Position numbers and translations under genes: made by a program. Under the pieces are notes generated by a model. That model was not told the DNA's origin. It saw only the letters and a list, made by a program, of their open reading frames with translations, and ran no database searches. A stretch of DNA of 49,493 bases. Origin: Chloromonas sp. AAM2 (lineage: Eukaryota; Chlorophyta; Chlorophyceae; Chlamydomonadales; Chlamydomonadaceae). Where the stretch lies: the NCBI GenBank assembly GCA_004335635.1, contig QAXH01006021.1:11677-61169 (forward strand), read 5' to 3'. Positions 35,964 through 49,493 of this stretch are shown here, in pieces; position 1 is the first letter of the stretch; every line of letters begins with the position of its first letter.

Positions 35964-38900
35964 CCTGCACCAAATGCTGTTACCCTGATGTGCTGTGCAG
36001 CGCTACCCAGCACTGCCTGACACAGCAACCCCAACGAGCAGTGGCGGCAACTAGTCCCGCCTGCAGGAGTGTGTACCGATGAGTTCGTGTGCTGACCACG
36101 CGCCATGAGACGTGGCCGTTTTCGAACATGGCGTGTGCTCTGCGCGCGCTTTGACCCAGTGTGCTTTGCGCGTGCTTGTGACTGCTTTTTGTCGACAGCC
36201 ACAGACAGACTAAATTTGGGTTAAAACTATTTGCAAACGCAACTCACACTTGTTGCTTGTTCGATTTGCAAACCCCAGGGCATTGCCGGGAATGGCGGTT
36301 TTTCTTGCCGCACAATTTGTTTATGGCATGATCGTCCTGAAGTTTTACTGGCCACGTTGGAATTGCCATGCCTTGACGCAATTGACGCAATGCGGACTCG
36401 ACTCCAGGAACGTTGAAAACCACAACGTTCGCATTCTTCCCGGCCTCATCTCGGAGGCTTGGATTGGCCATCAGAACTCATGCATAATAATGCATAATCG
36501 CGTGAATCACAGGCCAGACCGGACCGGGTTGTGCCCGATACTTTCGCAAGGTGGTTAGTCCGATGAGTCTCTGGTTGATGAGTTGGTCTGTGGTCAGAAT
36601 CCGACTAGATGAGTTGAATCTGAGTGTGGTGTTGCTGAGTGTGTTGAGAGTTGTTGTTGAGTGTGTGTTGACCGCTGGTGACGGTGGACTTGACTTGGGC
36701 TTGACTTCATGGCGACTTGCAAATTTGTTGAATTGCCTGGCACTCTGTCGAACCTTGTCTGGCACATATGCATTCATCACCTTGATCTTGAACACACCGG
36801 ACAGGAAGTCGCACCTGTGGCTATGGCAGACCTGGGAGGAGTCTGTAAGGAAAAGTTCAAGGCCGTCTGGCAGAAAAACCACGGTGAAAGGGCAATGCCG
36901 ATCAGGACATACTTGCAAGCCACATCATTTAGTACACGGCGTACTTGTGTTGAAACCTGTTGTGAACAGTTATGTTGTGATGTAGGCTTGGTCGGCTTGG
37001 TAGTCTGTCCTGTCGTAAGGCAACTGCACGAACACACTGTGCCTGGACATGGTACTTTACGTTCAAGCTCCTTCCCTCCCTACTCATGGTTTGCCAGGCC
37101 ATACAATGCCACCACTTCTCTGGAGCTGGTGGAGGAGACGCAAACTCCGTTATCCTTTTGAAGCATCAGGCAAACAACCTGGAACAATATGCACTTGGTC
37201 ACCCCCGCCACTGACTGGACACTCGAAATGTGTGACATGCTCAGTTAGGTCCTAGGGTTCGTTCTCGGTCATCCGGCCTTGATTCAGGCGCGGAAGGGCG
37301 CAAAAGTTTCCCCTAGTCAGCGGCAATGACGATTTTGGACCACGGTCCAAAACGGTTAGCCCGGTTTCATTCATCGCCCTGTGCACCTGGTCGCCTGCCG
37401 ATTGTGAATGTGAGGGGCAACAAGATCAGCCGCTTGGGAGGGGCACACTGCCCTGCATGTGCCAAAAATCACACCTTGGCAGGCGTGCTTTGCCTCAAAA
37501 GTATAAAAAAAGTATAAAATGTTATCACCCGTATGCAGCCCATGCGCAACATCAGGTATGACATGCAGGAGGACCAACACCACGTACTGCAATGATTTGG
37601 CACCCATGCATCCAGCCCGTGCAGGCTCAAGAAGTCCGGAAGTGCATTTTGAGTTGGTTCTCATGCATTCAATGCTAGAGCAGTCTAGGAGGACGCCGTG
37701 GGAGACTGTAACATGCATGCATAGGTTCACTGCAATGCAATTGTGGCAATTGGAGCGTCGGATCGCAGCCCAAACACGCAATCGCAAGAGCTGCAAGTAG
37801 GAGCGATCAACTATATCATCATCAGACACCAGGCCTCATACTCAGTTTTGGTTGGAACAGCGCCCGCATGCCAGATGCGCTAACTGATCCATTCAGCGGC
37901 GGGGGTGACCACTTTGTCACTGAAGGAGCAGCACTGCAGCAGCATATGGGCTGACCTGGCCCTGTGTTGGCGCACATGTCCCTAAGGACGCCTTTCATGC
38001 CACAGAAAGGCATGCAGGAGCTTTTAAAGGACGGAATAGGACATGAAGAGTGACGACGGCTTCAGCTACCCTTCACAGGCTCGCTGCACGTGTTCCATTG
38101 GACGCCCCCTCACCACATAAAAATAGCTGACTGCTTGCGAATCATCACATGGCTGGAAGCAAATTCAGCCATGGTCACGCAGGAGTCAGACTGTTCCTTT
38201 GACAAGCATACCTTGCCTGTAAGCATCAGAGTGAATGTACCCTTACCCCTGCAGTTTACACGAACACCACTTAGGCCATGCACATCAAGCCCATCAAAGT
38301 CTTGCCTGCACAGACCCATGCCAGTCGGTCAAGCGCATGTCACATCAGGTGATGAGAGGCCTGCCACCTGACGCATTTCATTCAGTTTCCAAACTACCTA
38401 TTACCAAACTACTACTTGGTACCGGAACAAAGCAAAGCAATGGCAAAGCAACGTCGATGTGACAGGGGTTTCTAGGCCACACTTGCATGTGTGTACCTTA
38501 ACTGGAGGCATTATGTAGATTCAATTATTTTCAACCACATGACATTTTGTGGATTGAATCACGGATTCGATTCTGCAAGCAGCTTCTGCAAGCACCAAAC
38601 AGCAAGCAGCAAGTATCACATGCAGCCACACCGAACTTTTCCACTCATTTCCGGCTAATGTGTCTCCTTCCCTGAAACACAGAAACTGAGCCAGCCACAT
38701 ACCGCCACACCAAAAGCAAGCTCCACATCAGGGGGTCGAGGACATCATGCTTACGACGGGGCACAGACATGGCGATGATCAGGTCGCACGTGTGGGCTGC
38801 GGCCTGCCAAATTCTCCAGAAGCAAGTATGCGCTGAAGATGTGGAGACGGCTGAAAAAGCCGGCCAAACAAACCTAAGGCTGAAAAAGCCGGCCAAACAA

Positions 38901-38975
38901 AACTAACGGTTTATAACCGCGTGATGGACGCTGAATTCCGTACTGGACACGCTGGATGGCAATGTTTGCAGAGAT
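35964..38975. promoter_or_regulatory. Divergent intergenic region: copy B and MED27-like gene
   Basis: 3 kb between the copy B start (minus) and the MED27-like start (plus), with no recognised gene. On the minus strand, CACACG lies at 36132-36137 and CACGCG at 36169-36174, about 170-210 bases upstream of the copy B ATG. These match the hexamers I recall as FOX1 iron-responsive elements. Open frames of 144-150 codons near 36478-37161 overlap on both strands and show no recognisable domain. TATAAAA-like words at 37501-37517 have no gene attached. Confidence 0.4.
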
Positions 38976-41900
38976 ATGAACGATTCTTCGTCACATGCGC
39001 AGTGTCACACGATGAATTCAGCTGACGCACAACAGGCCCGGGCTGCTCTGGACAGCGCCATTCAGCAAGTGAGCAGTTTGCCAATGCATCAATGGCAGCT
39101 GGCCGGCAACAGCATCTGCAGCGACATTTGCCATGGTGCATGTGCGCATGTGGTCTCAGGTGTTGATAATCAGGCGACATGCAGACGAGCTGCATGACGC
39201 CATCTCGTCATCCTCGTTGAGGGCTGATGCCACCCAGGCCAGCCATGCACTCCAGGTGAGGCCAGATAATCCGTCAAGGCTGTGCCATGCATTTCATGAC
39301 ATTTGAGAATTTCTTTTCTTGCTGCTTTTCACTTCTACTAACCTGTTGCACTGTACGCCAATCCAAACGCACACATGGCATGTAGGCAGCACATGCCCAA
39401 GCTGCATGTACACACAGTGTACAACCGCAAGACCTTAATAGCATGCGTGAGGCATGAGCCATGCATTGCAGGACAGCAATACCACCGAACAGCACGCCAA
39501 TCCAAACATGCATGCCGGCTGCATGTACACACAATGCACGACCATCTTGTCTGGCAAGCACGATGCTGCTCTTGGTATGGCCCGGGATCCTCCATGTATA
39601 CCCGTGCTGTTGATAAACGCTCTGGACAGTCTTGTAGTGTAGATGCGCTTGCACTTGCTTTGAGAGCAACATGTTGTCACACGGACCTGGATAGCCTCTT
39701 GCTCTCAGGGCAAAATCATGACAAATGTCAGAACGACCAGGAGGCATTTGCATAACATTCTGTTCGACATCGTCTGGTACACTTCTGCACGTACCAGAAA
39801 ACAAGTCTCATTATCAACCTCAGGGCAAATTGTGGGACGGATTTGGTACAACTCAGGACTAAACAGTTGCTTCATGGGTGTTGATAATCTGCCTTCAAGA
39901 AAAATCTCGGCACAAATGTCAGGACGAATGGTTTGTGTGAGAATGCCGTGCGCTTGCTCCCTAACCTTTCCATGCAGGATTTAGCCATCAAAATCGGAGA
40001 CCTGGAAAGTACATGGCCAAACCAGATTCTGCCAGCTTTGCAGCAGGCAGAGGGCTCGACACCATCTCTCCCTCCTGCTGGCCGAGTACAAATCGACCTC
40101 ACTCAGTCAGGGCAGGTAAATAGGCAGCAGTCCGCGTCCTGTAACAGCTTTGCTGCTGTAAACACACACACATACACTGTACACATCCACACACACATAC
40201 ACAAGCGCACTTTACATACATACCGTGACTGGTTAGACCATGGTTGGTTACAGGTTGGTCAGCAGTAACATCCAGTCATCTGTCAAGCCTTAAGGCAAGT
40301 TAGATGTGTTGCCTAAACAATTTCAAGATATCGAACAACTCATAGCCTCTGGTAGAAGTAGAAAATGCTGATGAACATAATGCTCTAAAATGAATAGAAT
40401 GCGAGTTATGCAGGCTTGTTTAGTACGGCAGTACACTGGGCATACGTAAGCCATGCATATCTTGTCATTTCCTAACAAAGATTGCACATTGTGGATTACT
40501 GGGTTCAGGTACCTGCCACGAATGGTATCCAAACTACACGTGTGCTATTAATTGCATTGTACTGCACCCCTGCATATATATGCCCTTGTATGGGCGAGAG
40601 ATTGCTGCTGACTATAAAATGCATTAACAGTTGCTCATCATACGTTACCTTGCAACACCAGTTGGATTTGTTCAACAACACCTGCCTGCGACGCATTCTG
40701 CATGAACGTCTAGGCCCAGAGGTGATCAGCAATGCTGACCTCTACGCCAGAACTCATCAACCTGCCATTAGTGCCCTGCTCAGAACACACAGGCTCAGGT
40801 GGCTAGGCCACATGGGACGCATGCCTGACACTTCCAGCGTCAAACGTTTGCTTTTTGCAACTGTTCCAGCCCCAGAGGTCCGGAGGTCCGGCAGGCTGTA
40901 GCAAGGAGAGGCAAGGGTGCCCCACTCTCGACTTGGAACCGTGTTGCCAGTGATGACATTCGTACTTTGCACCCTGCTACCAGTGACGTTTCTTGGCTTA
41001 ACGATTGTCAGGCGCGTAATTCTTGGAAAGATATTGTGTCTAGCTGCAGTACCGTGGGTTGAACCATGAAAAGCCATGTAATGATGGTGATGATGTGATA
41101 CGTTACCTCCTGCCTGTGGCCTCAGATGGATGAGCGAATCGCTGACAGTGCAGCAGCTCCCGTGGAGTCTGCCCAACACGTGGAATGGGCAGACTGTCAC
41201 ATGCTGCGACAGGTGGGCCATACAACGGCCAACGAAAGGAGGGGGACCTTTCATTTGCATTTGATTATGTACCTATTGATAAGGATGTAAATGTACACAT
41301 ATGATAAGACACAGAGTGAGTGAGAAAAAGTGAGAGACAGAGATAGAGAAAGAGGCAGAGGTCACATCAGGGAAACCCACATGCACAGGGTGTCAACGCC
41401 GGCCTTGTCTGTTGCAACAGGTGCACCGCAAGCTGGCTACAGTGCTAGATGAGGCGCTCTTGGTGCCCGTCAACAAATGGCACCATGCACGGAAAAGGGC
41501 GCGGCATGGTAAGCATGTGACCAGGCATTGTCGCATGCATCTTGACTGACAAGTTGTTTACCTCACTTTTCGTGTCAGTCCTTGCTGAGCAGCCCTCCCT
41601 TCATACAAACCCGTGTCAATTAACATCGACAACGACAACAACAATTGTTAGAGTGCCCGGTCGACGCAGTACTCCATGCCATGCATGACAAACCCACCAG
41701 CATGCTTCCATGCCACGCAAGCACATGCACTATCCATGCAGGCACACTGCCACTATGTTTTCTCGTGCCCAGTGTGCCTGAAGGGTGTGTGCCGCACCTC
41801 AGGCCTCAGGCATCCATCATCATTTTTCATTCATCATTACATGGCTTTACATGGTTGAACCCACGGTACTGCAGCCGGACACAACATCTCAAATGCATCC

Positions 41901-44212
41901 CTGTGCATGACAATTGCGAGTGTGGGTGATGCATCCTAGATGCTGACCAGCCTAGGGCTGAAAGCCCTACAAGACGTCACATGATCGCATCTCTTCATGT
42001 GCTCAACAGCTGACTGCATTTGCTGACAAGCAAACGCACCAGACCGCATGCACATGCAGGTTTTGGAGTGCATGATGACGCAGCGTCCTTAGCTTACAGC
42101 ATATCGCCCTCAACCAGTCAGCCGGCTGGCAGTGGGGCACCACCCGGAGTTGAACTACAACAGGTCGGTGCATGTAAGAGGTGTCCTGTAAACTTGAACT
42201 ACAACAGGTCGGTGCATGTAAGAGGTGTCCTGTAAACTTGAACTACAACAGGTCAGTGCATGTAAGAGGTGTCCTGTAAACTTGAACTACAACAGGTCGG
42301 TGCATGTACCGCTAATTCTGCGAGTACAGCGTCTGAGGTACACTCACACGGTGCATGCTGTCCCTTCAATAGTGGCAGTTCTGCTGCTACAGTTCTTGCA
42401 CTCGGCTCAGCGCATGGAAGTGATCATTTGTGAAGTGCTTTGATCATTAAGATTCTTATGACTGACGCATTACAGCTTTGGAACACGCATCTGTCACATT
42501 GCTGGCATGCTGTGTATAGCGTATGTTTCAGAACTCATCCCACAGGGGAAATGATGACGTTTATCACAGACGATCCCGCATGCCCGTTCACATACATGTC
42601 AGTTGCGTAAGCGTCATCCAACCGCAAGAACAAGCGGAAAAATTCGCATAAAGTGGGCGAGATATCAGAATCCCCCACAGACCCGCAGATCCCGCAGAAG
42701 GCCAAAAATGAAATGCAATTCCGCACCTGCCAACAATAAATGACTCATTGCGGGTGAGTTTCGAAACTTACGGTAATGCTCATTGCACTTGCAGATCTTG
42801 TCGCGAGTGAAGGCGGCGTGTCCGGGCATGCAGCTGCACGTAGCGAGCGCTGCGGGTGTGGTCAATTGTGCACCCAAGGATGCACTGGAGGTCAGTGGAA
42901 GTTTGCTATGAGTCAGGGTTAGGGTTAGGGTTCGCGTTATCAACAACAACTGTGTTAAGTGTTCAAGAGCCCTGAGTTGTGGACATATTCTTGACCGCAC
43001 AGATTGACACGGATTTGAAAAGCGACCAACAACTGCGAATTGCTGGTACGGATGTGAAACGAGAACAGCATATCTGCATACAGATTGCTTGCTGGCGCTT
43101 TGCAGGTGCGAGTATGCATTCCCCGCACGCTCTGCGCCTTCGTTGCATTGTCGCGACCAGGCGTTCCCCGAGCCGTGCGCATAACAGCAGACGCCGCCGA
43201 CCGCCTAACTGACGGGTCCGCCTGGGCAGCGCCCCAACACCACGTTTTCAAACGCGTGGGCGCACTTGCATCACGTGCACTGGGGTACTTTATGCGCAGA
43301 GCCCACGTGGCTGTTGAGCTGGGGCGGGCCGGTGGGGCGGGAGTGGGGGTGGGAGCGGGGACGGTGGTGGCGGGGACGCCGGGGCTTGTAAGCGTGGACA
43401 CGCCCGCTCAGGGGATGGGTGGTGCGGGGATGACGCCCTTGGCTGCTACACCGCCGCCACCAGGGGAAGCTTCAGCAGCTCCAGCTGATGGCGTCAAGGC
43501 GGAGGGCACACGTTCAATAATGCCAAGCACAAGGTAGGCCGTGTGAAGGTCTGGCCCTTTTGCCTCTACGGACTGTGATTTCCCCTCTGTGATTAAAGCT
43601 GGTAGTGTCATGAACCTGGCATTCTGTTGATGCGGGTTTGTCAGGACGGTATCCAATCTGGTTTCGTTCCTTCTTGCTTGGTCTGTTGTGAGCTTCAGGG
43701 CTGGCACTGCAGTAGTTGCTGAACCGTCAGTGGACGGCACCGCCCTAGAGGACCTCCTGCTGTGGCTTGCCTCGTACCGAGACCTGTTCACCCGGCCCTG
43801 CTGCGTGTCCGGCCAACTGATGGCGCTGGAGCCGCCCACACAGCTGCCACTGCCACCACTGTTCAGACCGTTCAAGTGAGTCGAATCATGCAACAGTGCA
43901 ACTTGCCTGTCATGTGCTATCATCATCATCAAGATCACGTGAAGTCAGTTGCGGAGCTGTTCAGAGCATCGTTCAAAGCATCAATTAAGCACCAACACAA
44001 GACAGCGCAGGCGCTGCAGCTGAAGCATGTGCTGTGTTCTTCAATACATTAGTGATGTCTTGTGTCGCCTGTCGTGACACGTGAGCTGTGTGCCGTGCTT
44101 GTTCAGGCTCTCCCGTCAGGAGCTGTTAGAGGTGGCGTCCAACCCCACCACTGCGCGCGCCTACCACACACATTCAGCACCCCCAGAAATGCTGGGCTGG
44201 GATCAGGACTAG
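38976..44212 (+). CDS. MED27: Mediator subunit 27-like protein
   Basis: Ten exons join in phase to 460 residues: 38976-39068, 39160-39255, 39978-40115, 41126-41212, 41421-41508, 42100-42173, 42795-42890, 43106-43533, 43699-43875 and 44107-44212 (TAG). The ATG at 38976 was chosen; a second in-frame Met lies 12 codons on. The first exons encode a helical region (ARAALDSAIQQVLIIRRHAD). The identification rests on the C-terminal half. HHVFKRVGALASRALGYF resembles the plant MED27 block ending in ALQYF. LLLWLASYRDLFTRPC with PPLFRPFK and a late Tyr-His resembles the conserved W-x2-SY-x2-LF-x2-C, PP-x-xR-x-F and F/YH end of the family. The usual CxxC is CVSG here. A Gly/Ala/Pro-rich insert separates the two blocks. 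MED27 is a Mediator tail/upper-middle subunit bridging activators and RNA polymerase II. Confidence 0.75.
40101..40163 (+). repeat. Dispersed repeat GTCAGGGCGG, copy 4, over MED27 exon 3 donor
   Basis: ACTCAGTCAGGGCAGGTAAA, then GTCCGCGTCCTGTAACAGCT and TTGCTGCTGTA, matching the 16495-16565 copy. The splice donor of MED27 exon 3 (GGGCAG|GTAAAT) falls inside it, so the last codons of that exon may be repeat-derived. Confidence 0.6.
40640..41100 (+). mobile_element. Decayed LINE (non-LTR retrotransposon) 3' fragment
   Basis: Sits in MED27 intron 3, sense to the gene. It encodes the end of a non-LTR reverse transcriptase polyprotein: LDLFNNTCLRRILHERLG, then LLRTHRLRWLGHMGRMP, then in another frame APLSTWNRVASDDI and NDCQARNSWKDIV to a TGA at 41060-41062. 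The CLRRIL, RLRWLGHxxRM and terminal W-K-D-I-V signature is typical of LINE C-termini. The frame change is explained by a perfect 8-bp tandem duplication GAGGTCCG GAGGTCCG at 40875-40890. After the stop, a short 3' UTR ends in an ATGATGGTGATGATG-like tail. The 5' part (RT core, endonuclease) is absent. Confidence 0.85.
41583..41650 (+). mobile_element. Dispersed short repeat with (CAA)n, diverged copy
   Basis: TTGCTGAGCAGCCCTCCCTT, then CGACAACGACAACAACAATT. Same block order as the UTP15-intron copy (3218-3302) but more diverged. Lies in MED27 intron 5. Confidence 0.5.
41816..41935 (-). mobile_element. Second, inverted LINE 3'-end copy
   Basis: The reverse complement reads GTGTCCGGCTGCAGTACCGT GGGTTCAACCATGTAAAGCC and ATGTAATGATG, matching the end of the 40640-41100 fragment (GCTGCAGTACCGTGGGTTGA). 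Upstream on minus the protein trace continues (NCHAQGC, stop, DVVSGCSTVG against NDCQARNSWKDIVSSCSTVG). A short, strongly 5'-truncated copy of the same family in MED27 intron 5. Confidence 0.75.
42152..42309 (+). repeat. 44-bp tandem repeat containing MED27 exon 6 donor
   Basis: 3.6 units of GAACTACAACAGGTCGGTGC ATGTAAGAGG TGTCCTGTAA ACTT, starting at 42152, 42196, 42240 and 42284. The end of MED27 exon 6 (RSVH, donor CAT|GTAAGAGG after 42173) is the first unit, so donors recur at 44-base steps (42218 and 42262); the fourth unit has lost its donor. The first donor keeps the reading phase for exon 7. Reading on meets an in-frame TAA. Confidence 0.9.
42916..42942 (+). repeat. Short (TTAGGG)3 tract
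   Basis: CAGGGTTAGGGTTAGGGTTC in MED27 intron 7. A shorter GGGTTAGGGTTAGGGG is at 32738-32753. Interstitial telomere-like words; both are short and may be chance. Confidence 0.6.
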
Positions 44213-45709
44213 GGCATGTTTGCTAGCCCTTAACAATCAGAAGCTTGGCATTGCCGGTGGACAGGATCGGCTTGAATCATCACCACCTGGCTTATCACGA
44301 TACAACACATGGCAGCTGGACACAATATCTCTCCGACTTGCTCTCAGTCATTGAGCCTACATGGCCAGTAGACAGGACCAGCTCGTCATTCTCTTCAGGC
44401 GTTGTTGGCTCATGCATTTGTGTGGGTCACGTGCGTCTAGAACCCTGGGTACGTTATGTCAATGTGCTCGACATTTATCATGGCCTGCTCTACAAGCAGT
44501 ACGCTCTTTTTGAAACGGTTCATGGGATTTGCCTCATAGACAGATTTGCCTCAAGAATTGCCTCTAGATAGCTCGGATTGCCTCTGCACCAAGCGCTAGC
44601 GTTCGCAAAACAGGCACGAGATGGGGAGATAGGCATTCACGTGACCGTGGGTTGAGGAGGGATGCACACACCACCGCTGTGTACAAACTCTTGGTACTTG
44701 GCTTGTCGTACAAACTTTGGTGCGATCCAGCCTGTGAGGCAGCCAACGACCCAACACTGGACGAAGGGCAGGTGCTTATTTTTATGGTGACGAATCTTGT
44801 TACCAACTGAAGGTCTGCTACACGATGATTTGTCACACTAGTATGCCAGTATGCCCTGCCGTCTCTGATCTGTGCTGAGTTGTGCTGTTCTTTCGTTCCT
44901 GCCTTGTGTTGCCTGATTATGTTGTCAGGGCGGGCCCAGGCCTAGACCACGTCAGGTCTGCAATGCCGTCAAATGGGATGAGAACAGCAAACAGGAAGAA
45001 GCAGAATCACAGCTGGAAGCTTGAAGTCCGTCATTGACATTGGCGTGCATGGTCTCGCTTGACACTCAAGGTCTTGTCATGGCTCGCATGGACGCTTCGC
45101 TCGGCCCGCACTGACTCTTGCCGTGGCTCACATGGGCTCCTTTCTTCTGAGGTTAGATCTCATCAATGTGGGTTTTGTCAATGCTGCTCGGATCACAAGT
45201 CGATGCAAACTCCATAAACTCTCAACGGCTCCGAGACCAAACCGAGGGGCCACACAGGGTTTGTCCCGGACACAGCCTGTGAAGCGACGCTGGCACTACT
45301 CCAATGATGCAATGCGTGGGCAGATCACCATCATCGCCAATCCAAGAACAGCCATTACTGGCTAGGGAGTGACCCCGTGCAAAGTGGGTGCTTTTTTATC
45401 TATTGTAACAACAGTTACCTTTGTGGACGCCAGCATGGCATCAGCGCGGGAAGGGGCTGCACGCAAGCTGCGGGTTGTAGGTGAGGGCAGAAGCCATGAC
45501 ATGGCGCAATCGGCAGCCTGCCCAGCAGCTGATTTAAGCATTTTAACGCATAATCCAATGCACGGGAGTCGACTATGCCATTAAAGCGGTTACCCTGGCC
45601 CACTGCACGTCTTTGGGTCACGTCTGTCAGTGCTATTGTGCTACATTTCTGACCGCCATGTTCAGCCCACCAACACCAGCATGACTGCATATGCCCTTTT
45701 CAATTTCAG
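44213..45709. other. Intergenic: MED27 3' flank and upstream of cyclophilin-like gene
   Basis: No recognised gene. A 108-codon open frame at 44245-44571 has no domain. A possible first exon for the next gene (ATGGCATCAGCGCGGGAAGG at 45435, donor-like GTAG|GTGAGG at 45481) does not match the phase of the next exon, so I leave it out. Confidence 0.4.
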
Positions 45710-45734
45710 TGACACTGCTCTTGCGAGGAAACGC

Positions 45735-48739
<3,005 letters not shown>

Positions 48740-49493
48740 TGCTTGTGTTTGGGAGTGGGTTTTATCTGAAATTCATATGAATGTTCTCAAGAAGTCTCTG
48801 TCAACAGCCGACGTAGTTGAGCAGGAGTCAAGAGACTAATGCCATCTCACACAAGTGAACAGTTATCTAACAGCAGTATTTATATTTATTACATCAGGGC
48901 GGTCCACATGCATCGAGCGCGAACGCTAGCAAGCCAGAGCAGGGCTGTGAAAGAGGCCACTAGAGCCCACTGCCCTACTTGCACACTGTAGTGACAAAGT
49001 GATTGTGTCCCACCCTCTCTAACAGGGCCATGCTGCAGCTCGGTGCGAGGTATGTAACGTGGACAGGGCAGCGTCTACATGTAGAACGCAGTAGTCACAT
49101 GTAGAACGCAGTAGTCACATGTAGAACGCAGTAGTCACTCCACACATCCGTGCCTATCGGGTTGTCACGTTGCAGCCAGGCTTACCAGCAGTTTGCAGCC
49201 AGGCTTACAAGCAGTTTTGCAAAGATGGTGGCCCTTGAGGCTTGAGTATGACTGGTTGAGGACGCAATCTGTTCAAGCAAAGTGAATGCATGGAGCTTCA
49301 GAGTTTTGGCAGCACTGGTCTACCAAACGAGTGCAGATTCTGTCAATGCAACTTCAGCATGAAGCAATGGTAGCGATTGTTGGTGATCACCGTATCAAAA
49401 ATGCTCCGGCGATGTGTAGTGGTGGCCCCACACATATATATATATGTATTTACACCAGGGAAGCCGTCAGAGGACACGGAACGGGATGGGCAC
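48740..49493. other. 3' flank with small repeats
   Basis: No gene seen. It holds a weak copy of the CATCAGGGCGGTCCACATGC dispersed repeat near 48894, three 20-bp units GTAGAACGCAGTAGTCACAT at 49081-49138, and an (AT)n tract at 49433-49446. Confidence 0.7.
49081..49138. repeat. 20-bp tandem repeat, 3 units
   Basis: GTAGAACGCAGTAGTCACAT repeated almost exactly three times downstream of the cyclophilin-like gene. Confidence 0.95.

Noticed and set aside
36478..37161. Overlapping 144-150 codon frames on both strands upstream of MED27
   Set aside because: No recognisable domain, frames overlap on opposite strands, and there are no supporting splice or start features.
39160..39184. A 25-base intron in the MED27-like gene (39160-39184)
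   Set aside because: Too short to splice; a 91-base intron (39069-39159) gives the same downstream phase with standard borders.
40757..41260. 167-codon minus-strand frame
   Set aside because: Antisense to the LINE fragment and to MED27 exon 4; no domain of its own.
42916..42942. Chromosome end or telomere insertion
   Set aside because: Only three TTAGGG units inside an intron of a continuous gene.
45435..45481. Upstream first exon for the cyclophilin-like gene (MASAREGAARKLRVV)
   Set aside because: Donor phase does not match the 45710-45782 exon, which would hit a stop in that phase.

Overview
The window reads as nuclear DNA of a green alga (Chlorophyta). Genes are split into many short exons with GT-AG introns, base composition is moderate, introns are full of micro- and minisatellites, and the gene content fits: a Chlamydomonas FOX1-type multicopper ferroxidase, a plant-type CCT-domain protein and a plant-type Mediator subunit. 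The species cannot be fixed from sequence alone. A chlorophycean such as a Dunaliella-like alga is only a guess. I saw no rRNA, tRNA or bacterial-type operon.

Layout: (1) 698-4224, plus: the last eight visible exons of UTP15 (U3 snoRNP/t-UTP, ribosome biogenesis); the 5' part lies left of the window. (2) 6495-9350, plus: a complete CCT-domain regulator with a Met/Gln-rich tract. (3) 9351-13200: no confident gene; possible minus-strand exons near 12.0-12.4 kb. (4) 13201-26694, minus: multicopper ferroxidase copy A, 26 exons, 1123 aa. (5) 28019-35963, minus: multicopper ferroxidase copy B, 25 exons, 1128 aa, in head-to-tail tandem with copy A. (6) 35964-38975: intergenic region between copy B and the divergent next gene. 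(7) 38976-44212, plus: a MED27-like Mediator subunit, 10 exons, with a decayed LINE fragment in intron 3. (8) about 45735-48739, plus: a cyclophilin-like protein with an N-terminal hydrophobic segment; its first intron after the conserved FYR motif holds 40 uninterrupted CTG triplets. (9) 48740-49493: 3' flank with small repeats.

I rebuilt every gene model by hand from splice sites. Reading phase is continuous across all exons of the two ferroxidases, the CCT gene, the MED27 gene and the visible part of UTP15. That is strong internal support, since one wrong junction would break it.

The two ferroxidases are the main biology. Each is a type II membrane-anchored, six-cupredoxin-domain enzyme expected to oxidise Fe(II) at the cell surface for high-affinity iron uptake. 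Their trinuclear-copper ligands sit in domains 2 and 3, not in domains 1 and 6 as in ceruloplasmin, which is a rotation of the ring by one two-domain unit. Parts of the pair look homogenised by gene conversion. A second theme is that tandem duplications spanning exon 3' ends and splice donors, or intron 5' ends, occur in four separate genes of the window.
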